Positions 1-6,430 of a stretch of DNA of 64,000 nt are shown piece by piece. The stretch comes from Clostridiales bacterium UBA7285. Its GTDB lineage: Bacteria; Bacillota; Clostridia; Peptostreptococcales; Anaerovoracaceae. A program made the position numbers and the translations under genes. The notes beneath the pieces were generated by a model. The model was not told the origin of the DNA. It made no database searches and was given only the letters and a program-made list of their open reading frames with translations. The stretch covers positions 62,001 through 126,000 of the forward strand of contig DKRJ01000012.1 of the NCBI GenBank assembly GCA_002472145.1. Reading direction: 5' to 3'. Within the stretch, counting starts at the first letter, position 1. Each line of letters begins with the position of its first letter.

Positions 1-368
1 CCGAACGCGACGTCATCCTCTACTATAGATGAGACGATCTGGTTGTCCGGGTCCTGGAAAACCATACCGGCTGTCTGCCTGACGTCCCAGATGTGATCCG
101 GGTCGTTCGTATCCCAGCCGTTTACGTATATCACGCCCTCCGTCGGTATCAGCAGGCCGTTGAGGTTGCGCGCCAGAGTCGATTTGCCTGAGCCGTTCCT
201 GCCTATGACCGCGACAAAACTGCCTCTCTTTATCTCGAGGCTCACGTCCTTGATCACGCGTTCAGGAGGATCGTCATCGTCCTCGTTTCCGGGATATTCG
301 AAAACCAGATGCTCTATCCTGATGATGTCTTCGTCTTTTTCTATTGCTGCGTTTTTTTCTTCGCTCAT
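1..368 (-). CDS. ecfA1: Energy-coupling factor transporter ATPase EcfA1, 3' part cut off by the window edge
   Basis: This is one of the two cytoplasmic ATPases of an ECF vitamin transporter, which bind EcfT and drive uptake through exchangeable S subunits. The first ~122 residues are visible. They contain a short charged N-terminus, the Walker A motif GRNGSGKST near residue 45 and the Q-loop FQDPDNQ followed by a VEDDVAFG stretch. That Q-loop form is typical of EcfA1, whereas EcfA2 proteins usually carry YPEHQ-like versions. The ATG at 366-368 is the start; the signature motif, Walker B and the 3' end lie outside the window. The upstream neighbour on the same strand, about 260 bp away, is an ECF substrate-binding subunit. 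The ATPase may therefore serve that subunit, but group II ECF modules are shared, so dedicated pairing is only an inference. Confidence 0.9.
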   Translation of the reverse strand, partial: MSEEKNAAIEKDEDIIRIEHLVFEYPGNEDDDDPPERVIKDVSLEIKRGSFVAVIGRNGSGKSTLARNLNGLLIPTEGVIYVNGWDTNDPDHIWDVRQTAGMVFQDPDNQIVSSIVEDDVAF

Positions 369-625
369 ATTCCAGATCCCCGTCCGGGACGCCGGCCCGG
401 ATGCGCGCAGGCGTCCGGTTCCCATCTCCGGCTCTTTCCCGGTGCGGCCCGTAAACGTCGTTCGAGTGATATTTTACTACAAGCGCAACGTCCGCGAAAG
501 TACTATATTCCTGAATACGAAAACGAACCGTCCCTGTTCATATCGCAGAAACGGTTCCTCAAATCACTATTTGCAATTACGATATTCCGTTCGTCCAAAA
601 CCGTACATGATGATGCGGCAATGCG
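369..625. other. Spacer between the ECF S-component gene and ecfA1, no gene seen
   Basis: No convincing coding region is present. On the minus strand a weak terminator-like hairpin follows the S-component gene, with 7-bp arms at 525-531 and 551-557 and then a short T-rich stretch. A -10-like TAAAAT (complement of 471-476) could start the ecfA1 transcript, but its -35 is poor. The ecfA1 leader also contains a GC-rich inverted repeat around 384-418 with no recognised riboswitch features. The layout suggests that the S component and ATPase are separately transcribed or only partly coupled. Confidence 0.4.
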
Positions 626-1204
626 CTATTTTTCAGACTTAGCGGTCTTTATGGCAAAGTACTTTCTGGCCGGGGTCTTATACAGCGCCGACGAGAGAAG
701 CATCGCCAGAACTGTCCCGACCGCGAACTGCCCGATATTAGCCGGAATGGACGCCAGCGCCACGACCCAGCTCGAGTACATGAAACTCTCTACCACGTAG
801 TATCCGGCGCACATCACAAGACCTCCCGCGATCATCGCACCTACCATGAACGGCGCGGCCTTCTTCATCTCGGTCTCCTCAGTCACGCGTCCTTTCTTCT
901 GAGCGCGCTCCAGCACCAGACCGGTAACAAATCCCATAGCCGCTTTCACCAGAAGCGTCCACGGCGCAAACGCCGCGTAGCCGGCGATCAGGTCAGCCAG
1001 AGCGGAACCGACGCCCGCCGCCACGGCTCCTTTATTCCTTCCGAGGATCAGGACGCCTACGAAGATCATCGCGTCGCCGAGGTGAACGTAGCCCTGCGTC
1101 ATAGGGATCGGGATCCTTATCACGAACGTGGCTACCATTATGAGGCACATTACCAGCGCTGTCATCACGAGTCCGTATGTTCTGTCGTTTTCTGTGGTTC
1201 TCAT
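626..1204 (-). CDS. ECF transporter S component (substrate-binding membrane subunit), possibly for vitamin B6
   Basis: A 192-residue polytopic membrane protein with about six hydrophobic segments. It has the look of ECF S components of the riboflavin/pyridoxine-like group (PF07155-type): a conserved GYVHLGDAM segment near residue 40, an Ala/Gly-rich packing region and a short basic C-terminus. S components bind one vitamin with high affinity and associate with EcfT and the two ATPases. The substrate cannot be read from sequence. The divergent neighbour is a MocR-family regulator, and MocR proteins such as PdxR often control pyridoxine transport or PLP synthesis, so a PdxU-like role is a reasonable inference. 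Riboflavin, thiamine precursors or another vitamin remain possible. The gene starts at the ATG ending at 1204 and shares the 137-bp divergent promoter region with the regulator. Confidence 0.8.
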   Translation of the reverse strand: MRTTENDRTYGLVMTALVMCLIMVATFVIRIPIPMTQGYVHLGDAMIFVGVLILGRNKGAVAAGVGSALADLIAGYAAFAPWTLLVKAAMGFVTGLVLERAQKKGRVTEETEMKKAAPFMVGAMIAGGLVMCAGYYVVESFMYSSWVVALASIPANIGQFAVGTVLAMLLSSALYKTPARKYFAIKTAKSEK

Positions 1205-1262
1205 TATTCCTCAGCTCCTCAATAGGTCCGTACATGCGTTTGACTTTCTCTTTACATGAGTT

Positions 1263-1306
1263 ATAATACCACTGGGTTGTACCTTTTAAAATAAGCAATT
1301 TATTTT
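1263..1306. promoter_or_regulatory. Divergent promoter region with TACC direct repeats, candidate MocR operator
   Basis: An AT-rich block separates the S-component gene (minus) from the MocR gene (plus). On the minus strand 1263-1268 reads TATTAT, a good -10 box. On the plus strand TTGTAC at 1277-1282 and TATTTT at 1301-1306 form a -35/-10 pair with an 18-bp spacer. Two TACC copies on the plus strand (1267-1270 and 1280-1283) lie 13 bp apart, overlapping the minus -10 and the plus -35. MocR/GabR proteins are known to bind direct repeats, so these are candidate half-sites that would control both genes. The assignment is inference. Confidence 0.45.
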
Positions 1307-1341
1307 ATTTTGATATATACAGATGTGCCGGAGGTGGCGAA

Positions 1342-2751
1342 ATGAGGCAGTTTGTCCCGAGCGATGATGACAAGAAAAGCGATCCGTTATATATACAGTT
1401 ATTTCATCACATCGAGTCGGAGATACTCAGCGGGTCTCTCGCGGCGGGCGAGAAACTCCCTTCTCTCCGCAGGATGGCCGATTCGAGCGGGCTTTCGCTC
1501 ACAACGGTCCAACTGGCTTATTCGCAGCTCATCACCGAGGGATATATAAAGAACGTACCGCGGTCGGGATATTTCGTCGCCGAGATACAGGGCGGGCCGG
1601 CGCCGCGCGGGGAACGTCTCCCGGGGTCCTTCAGCCTCGAGGAATTCTCTATCGGCACGGCGGAGTACGCATACGATCTGTCATCGTTTGACTTTGTCAA
1701 ATGGAAGAAGTGCATGTCGCACGTGTTCAACGAGAGCCCTGGACTTCTCTTCTACGAGAGCGACGTCCGCGGTGAGGAGGCTCTGCGCTTCGAGATATCG
1801 AAATATCTGTACACTTCCAGAGGCGTCGAAGCGGATCCCGCGAGGATAGTGATCGGAGCGGGCACTCAGCAGCTAACTGCCCACCTCATCAGGATCATGC
1901 GCAGGATGGGTATCGGATACGCCTGCACCGAAGATCCGGGCTACCTGCCTATCCAGCAGATATTCCGCGACAACGGGTTCAGCGTCAGCAAGATCCCCGT
2001 GACGGATGACGGCATCTCGATAGATAAACTTCCGGCGAACATCAGATGCGCCGTCTACGTCAGCCCCGCGAACCAGTTCCCAACGGGGTGCGTGATGCCT
2101 GTCGGCAACCGGTACCGCCTCCTCTCATGGGCAAAGGAAAACGACAGTCTGATCCTCGAGGACGACTACGACAGCGAGCTCAGATATTTCGGCAAGCCCA
2201 TACCTCCTCTGAAAAGTCTCGACACAGGAGATACCGTAGTCTATCTCGGCTCATTCTCGTCGACGCTCTTTCCGGCGATCAAAATAAGCTACATGGTCCT
2301 GCCCGAGGCGATGAACGACATTTTCGAGACAGTAAAGGACGACTATACGCAGACGTGCTCGAAGACGGAGCAGCTTACCCTGGCGCTTTTCATGGCGGAG
2401 GGGTACTACGCAAAGGGAATAAAGAAGATGCGTTCTCTCTACGCGCAGAAACTGCACGCGGCGCTCCGTGCCCTGTCAAAATACGGCAGGGGATTCATAG
2501 AGACAGCCGGCACTCAGTCCGGGATAAACATGATTTTAAAGGTCAGGAGTTCTCTCTCCGAAGATGACCTCTGCGAGCGTGCAAAGGCTTTAAAAATAAA
2601 CGTCGAACCGCTTGATGTAAACTATATAGATCATAAAGTTAACAAAAAATCAGCTTCCCCTGTAAAATCACTGATTTTCTACTATAACCGCATTCCTCTC
2701 TCAGATATAGATGAGATGATAAAGGCGATGACTGAGTCGTGGTCGGAATAG
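1342..2751 (+). CDS. MocR/GabR-family transcriptional regulator (GntR wHTH plus aminotransferase-like domain) lacking the PLP lysine
   Basis: 469 residues with the standard MocR layout. Residues ~10-78 form a GntR winged helix-turn-helix (LPSLRRMADSSGLSLTTVQ region), followed by a fold-type I aminotransferase-like domain to the C-terminus. The EDDYDSELRY motif, whose Asp normally contacts the pyridine nitrogen of PLP, is present. The lysine that normally forms the internal aldimine is not: where most members have FSK(T/S)L, this protein reads FSSTLFP with Ser at codon 307 (2260-2262). The following Arg of the usual RxGY is Lys (KISY). It may therefore bind PLP non-covalently, bind another ligand, or be PLP-independent. 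A strong ribosome-binding site (GGAGGTGG) precedes the start. Divergent transcription from an ECF S component suggests it regulates vitamin uptake, perhaps vitamin B6. Confidence 0.88.
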   Translation: MRQFVPSDDDKKSDPLYIQLFHHIESEILSGSLAAGEKLPSLRRMADSSGLSLTTVQLAYSQLITEGYIKNVPRSGYFVAEIQGGPAPRGERLPGSFSLEEFSIGTAEYAYDLSSFDFVKWKKCMSHVFNESPGLLFYESDVRGEEALRFEISKYLYTSRGVEADPARIVIGAGTQQLTAHLIRIMRRMGIGYACTEDPGYLPIQQIFRDNGFSVSKIPVTDDGISIDKLPANIRCAVYVSPANQFPTGCVMPVGNRYRLLSWAKENDSLILEDDYDSELRYFGKPIPPLKSLDTGDTVVYLGSFSSTLFPAIKISYMVLPEAMNDIFETVKDDYTQTCSKTEQLTLALFMAEGYYAKGIKKMRSLYAQKLHAALRALSKYGRGFIETAGTQSGINMILKVRSSLSEDDLCERAKALKINVEPLDVNYIDHKVNKKSASPVKSLIFYYNRIPLSDIDEMIKAMTESWSE

Positions 2752-2763
2752 AAATGAAGCACA

Positions 2764-2794
2764 CAGTCACTCCCGCGTGAGGCGGGAGTGACTG
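2764..2794. terminator. Perfect 13-bp inverted repeat after the MocR gene
   Basis: Arms at 2764-2776 and 2782-2794 are perfectly complementary with a 5-nt loop. It begins 12 bp after the regulator stop codon and lies between two convergent units. There is no clear T tract on either side, so it may be a factor-assisted or bidirectional terminator, or an mRNA-stabilising hairpin, rather than a classical intrinsic terminator. Confidence 0.55.
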
Positions 2795-2850
2795 AGATTC
2801 ATGATATTATCGTTATAACTATTGCGTCTTTATCAGCCCGCATTCGCCGG

Positions 2851-4440
2851 CTATTTTTGTTTATGTGATACTTTCCTGCGGATAGCGGCAGACACGACGG
2901 CAATTGCCGTTAATGCCAGCAGAGCGTTGGCTGCTGCGCTGTTTCCGTCGCCCGTAGCAGGCTTGTTATCATCCGGCTTCTTTTCCGGCTCCGTCGTTCC
3001 GGTCGCCGCGATATCAGCCTTTTCTACGTACGCGCACTTAGAGCAGACGCGCTCTTTTTCGCCCTTTTCGGTCGCTGTCGGCTGCTTCGTCACTTTCCAG
3101 TCGCCGAACGTGCACTGCTCGTGTTCGGAGTATTCGCAGACGGAGCAGGTGCGCGTGTGGCTGCCGGTATGTACCCAGTCGCCGTAGGTGTGAGCAGCAA
3201 AATCGGCCTTTTCATCACACCTGCTGCATGCGTGCCAGTGGCCGGTGGCGTCGGTAGTCCATTCGGTCCCGATATCGTGGCCGAGCGCCGGAACAACGAT
3301 CTGATCATCACTGAGTTCTGTGGTTCCGGTCTCGTCGGCGAATTTCTTATTGCAGACAGAGCACTCCCAGTACTCTTTGCTGCCGTCTTCCGTGCAGGCC
3401 GCCTCAACGGCCGCGTGGTGCGTCATCACATGATCATGGAGTTTATAGGTGACCACGACCGTGATATCCGAAGTCCCCGCAGTCACCTCGAGTTTGTTGT
3501 CCGTAACTGTGGTCTCGACACTGTTCAGGAGGACTTTAGCGATGACGTATCCCGCATCCGGGGTGACTCGATCGCCATTTTCGTCCCTTCGAGGACACCG
3601 GTCATGGAAGGCGTTACGATCCCGTTCCCGCCGTCCACCGAAGTGGTGATGCTGATCTTACTCAGGCCGTAGACCGTCACGTTGAAGGTCTCGGTCGTGT
3701 AGTTGGTCGTATCGCCGTTTTCAGTATAGCTCACGGCGTAGGTATGACTGCCGGCATCCACTGCCGTGCTCGGGTCAGCCCAGGAGGCGTTGGCCGGAAG
3801 AGTAATCGCCGACAGCAGCGTCCCGGCTTCCACTTTCTGTTCACCGACTGTCGGTACGGTGGACTTCTTCTTCGTGATCGTGACGTTCACGGTCTTGCTG
3901 CCGATGCAGTAATCATCTTCGTACGAATAGACTACTTTGTAGCTGCCTGCGTTGGTCGGCTTGGAGATCTCGTTGCTGGATGCGTCATACCAGGTCTCGG
4001 TCAGATCCTCCGCGGTGATCGTGTCAGGCCCGCCGGTGACCGTCAGAGTGCCGTCCAGCACGACCGGGCTGCCCGTATACTCGTGTTCCTGATCCTCGAT
4101 GCCGCCGATCGTCAAAGTCGTCTTATTGACGATCTCAAAGGTGATCTTCGCCGTGCCCTTATAATTGCCGATACCGGTGACCGTGATCGTGGCCGTGCCG
4201 GCCATGATGTTATTGGTGTAGCCCACCGTGTAGTCGGAACCCTTCAGCAGAGTCTTCCCGTTCACCACTACCTTCGGCTCAGGATCGATCGAACTGCCTG
4301 TGTACGTGTAAACCGTCTTCGTCAGGGACAGGTTTTCGTCCTGTATGCTCGGTTTGATGATGTTTCAGACAGGTGCAGGTCAGCGGTCGTTCCGTCGTCC
4401 CACTGATAGTTCGTGCTGGTTAAGACAGGGATCCATTTTT
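2851..4440 (-). pseudogene. Decayed cell-surface protein with Ig/MBG-like repeats and a C-terminal sortase-type anchor
   Basis: Coding similarity continues along the minus strand from about 4437 to 2851 but in three frames, with no start codon. The first readable piece runs directly out of the 3' end of apbE. One base appears to be missing near 4365, joining an SETSS-like end to IIKPSIQDENL, and another near 3567, where the protein ending VLEGTKMAIE should continue as TPDAGYVIAKV. The readable parts contain beta-rich repeats like the MBG/Ig-like domains of clostridial surface proteins, then a Cys-rich section with several CxxC pairs. The C-terminus KPATGD, hydrophobic segment and basic tail looks like a sortase substrate of the PxTG class. 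The protein was probably exported and wall-anchored. The missing 5' end and two shifts indicate a relic, although assembly errors could explain the shifts. Confidence 0.7.
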
Positions 4441-4451
4441 TACTTCTTACT

Positions 4452-5489
4452 CTATTCTTCCAAGGTGAATCCCTCGACGCCGCTCGTTTGTGTCACGGTC
4501 CCGTCGGTGCCGATAAACACAGCTTCGAATCCCGGGATGCTCTCGATGAGTTCTGTCGCTTCGTCCCTGCCGAGGATCAGGCATACGGTCGCCAAAGCGT
4601 CGCAGTCCGCGCCGTCGCTTCTTCCGGCTATGACTGTCACGCTGTTCAGGTCCGTGTCCACCGGCCAGCCCGTTTCTACGTCCAGAATGTGGTGGTATCT
4701 CTTTCCGTCTATCTCAAAGCAGCGCTCGTAGGTGCCTGACGTGACGAGACTCTTGTCGTGGACGCTCATCACGCCAACTATTTCTCCCGTCTGCGAGAAA
4801 GGCTTTTTGATGCCTACCCTGACGTCCGTCTCTTTTCCGTCCTTATATCCCACGACGGAGATATTCCCTCCGAGGTCTATGACCGCCCCGGTGACGCCCT
4901 GCCCGCGCAGGTACTCGCCTACTTTATCCGCTATGAAGCCCTTTGCGATCGCGCCGAGGTCTATCTCGCCCTCAGGATCGCTCAGCCTGACGCTGTTCCC
5001 GTCGATCTCGACCATGTGGTAGTCGACGTGCTTCACGCTCTCGGCGAGCGCATCCCGGTCAGGAAGTTTCGGGTCCTGCGCGTGGAAATCCCAGAGGTCG
5101 GTGACCTGTCCGATCGTGATGTCAAACCGTCCGCCCGAGAGTTCGCAGTAGCCCAGCGCTTTTTTGATCAGTTCGACTGTTTCGAGCGAACATTCGACCG
5201 GTTCTCCGTTCGCGTGGTTGATCCGGTATATCTCGGAGCCCTCCACGGTTTTGCTCAGGATGGACTCGTACTTCCCGCACACTTCAAAAGCCCCGTCGAT
5301 CGTGCTCTCGGCGCCGCTTTTGTTCATGCCCTCCATGGCGTATATCGTGATCTGGCAGACGGTATCGAGGTAGAAGCCCTCTTCGGACACGGGCTCGCTG
5401 TTCCCCGCGCACCCCGTTTGTGTTATAATTGCTGATGTGACAAGCGCCGCTGTCAGTACGGCGCGAAGACTCTTTTTTATTTTGCTCAT
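4452..5489 (-). CDS. apbE: FAD:protein FMN transferase ApbE, lipoprotein
   Basis: ApbE transfers FMN from FAD onto Thr/Ser of a D-x2-(S/T)-G-A-(S/T) motif, flavinylating RnfD, RnfG and other extracytoplasmic flavoproteins. The preferred start at 5489 gives 345 residues. Residues 1-26 form a signal peptide ending TQTGC, so Cys27 is the probable lipid-modified residue and the enzyme would sit on the outer face of the membrane. Family landmarks include DLGAIAKGFIADKV, DLGGN and the late DCDALATVCLILG segment that carries metal/FAD ligands. A longer reading to 5744 would run antisense through the divergent NusG_II gene and destroy the signal peptide, so it was not used. The divergent gene starts only 27 bp away. 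Targets within this window are RnfD and RnfG, about 10 kb downstream. Confidence 0.93.
   Translation of the reverse strand: MSKIKKSLRAVLTAALVTSAIITQTGCAGNSEPVSEEGFYLDTVCQITIYAMEGMNKSGAESTIDGAFEVCGKYESILSKTVEGSEIYRINHANGEPVECSLETVELIKKALGYCELSGGRFDITIGQVTDLWDFHAQDPKLPDRDALAESVKHVDYHMVEIDGNSVRLSDPEGEIDLGAIAKGFIADKVGEYLRGQGVTGAVIDLGGNISVVGYKDGKETDVRVGIKKPFSQTGEIVGVMSVHDKSLVTSGTYERCFEIDGKRYHHILDVETGWPVDTDLNSVTVIAGRSDGADCDALATVCLILGRDEATELIESIPGFEAVFIGTDGTVTQTSGVEGFTLEE
5421..5429 (+). promoter_or_regulatory. Extended -10 promoter for the NusG_II/Gx gene pair, inside apbE
   Basis: TATAAT at 5424-5429 is preceded by TG at 5421-5422, an extended -10 element on the plus strand. It lies within the signal-peptide region of apbE on the opposite strand. 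It would give a leader of about 80 nt for the gene starting at 5517. The -35 region is poor, as is usual for extended -10 promoters. Confidence 0.5.
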
Positions 5490-5516
5490 TCTTTCGAGAC
5501 AGCTGCGGGAGCCGCT

Positions 5517-5888
5517 ATGACAAAAATCATCAAAAAAGCTGATATCATACTGCTTGCCGCTCTCGTCGCGCTCGGGATCCTTACAGCCATCCCCACGTTC
5601 GGAAAGAGCGCGGGTGGCGCGTACGTAAAGGTCAGCGTCGACGGTGACCTCTACGGGACTTACAGTCTCGCCGAAGACCGGGAAATAGTCATAGAGAACG
5701 GAAAACATCTCAATAAGATTACCATAAAAGACGGTACCGTGCAAATGACGGAGGCCAGCTGCGCCAACCAGTTATGCGTCCGTCAGGGCGTGATTTCATC
5801 GACCGCGCAGAGCATCGTCTGCCTGCCGAACAGGGTCGTCGTGGAGATCGTCGGAGAGGACGGTGATTACGATGTCGTCGCAGGGTAA
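5517..5888 (+). CDS. NusG domain II-containing protein, EetA-like
   Basis: 123 residues: a short cytoplasmic start, one transmembrane helix (about residues 9-27) and an extracytoplasmic beta-rich domain of the NusG_II type. A Cys-x4-Cys pair (ASCANQLCVRQG) lies around residues 82-87, and a second conserved stretch, SIVCLPNRVVVEI, follows. Proteins of this family are commonly paired with a Gx-family membrane protein and ApbE. In Listeria flavin-based extracellular electron transfer loci the corresponding pair is EetA/EetB (recalled from the literature, not searched here). The biochemical role is not established; association with extracytoplasmic flavin or quinone redox chemistry is inferred from context. 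Its stop overlaps the start of the next gene, so the two are translationally coupled. Confidence 0.85.
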   Translation: MTKIIKKADIILLAALVALGILTAIPTFGKSAGGAYVKVSVDGDLYGTYSLAEDREIVIENGKHLNKITIKDGTVQMTEASCANQLCVRQGVISSTAQSIVCLPNRVVVEIVGEDGDYDVVAG

Positions 5889-6408
5889 ACGCGCGTCCGG
5901 GCTCTCGAGCGCCCAGCGCCTCGCGGTCGCCGCTCTGATGGCAGCCCTCGCCCTGATTTTTTCGTACGTCGAGGCGATAATCCCCATCCCGATAGGCGTT
6001 CCCGGCGTCAAATTAGGCCTCGCGAACCTCGTCGTCATAATCGCCATATATGATTTCGGAATGAAATACGCTGTCGGGATCAACGTCGTGCGTATAATCG
6101 TGAACGCGCTTCTTTTCACCGGGCCATACGGCGCGCTCTATTCGCTCGCGGGCGGACTGATCAGCATGCTCGTGATGTGGGCGCTGCAGAAGACAAAGGC
6201 GTTCAGCATCATAGGCGTCAGCATGGCGGGAAGCGTGTCGCATAATTTCGGCCAGCTGCTCGTCGCCGCAGTGATGATCTCGAACCTGCGCATATTCATG
6301 TACGCTCCGGTGCTCGTGTTTTCGGGCATCGTAAGCGGTATAATCATAGGGATCCTCGCGTACCACATCAGAAGATCGCTTGAATTCCGGCCTTACCGGC
6401 CGCAGTAG
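5863..6408 (+). CDS. Gx transporter family membrane protein (heptaprenyl diphosphate synthase component I-like), EetB-like
   Basis: 181 residues with five to six hydrophobic segments, belonging to the family annotated as Gx transporter or Hpre_diP_synt_I (PF07456-type). The conserved IIPIPIGVPGVKLGLANL segment lies near residues 40-58 and recalls ECF S components. A GTG at 5863 has GGAG six bases upstream; ATG at 5872 is the alternative. It overlaps the preceding NusG_II gene by 26 bp. The family name implies prenyl diphosphate synthesis, but no synthase motif is visible and a small-molecule transport or electron-transfer role fits better with the ApbE and NusG_II neighbours. The substrate is unknown. 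Confidence 0.85.
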   Translation: MITMSSQGKRASGLSSAQRLAVAALMAALALIFSYVEAIIPIPIGVPGVKLGLANLVVIIAIYDFGMKYAVGINVVRIIVNALLFTGPYGALYSLAGGLISMLVMWALQKTKAFSIIGVSMAGSVSHNFGQLLVAAVMISNLRIFMYAPVLVFSGIVSGIIIGILAYHIRRSLEFRPYRPQ

Positions 6409-6430
6409 ATAGTCCGAAGGAGGTTTCAGG

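Noticed and set aside
5490..5744. N-terminal extension of apbE
   Set aside because: It would run antisense through the NusG_II gene and bury the lipoprotein signal peptide in the middle of the protein.
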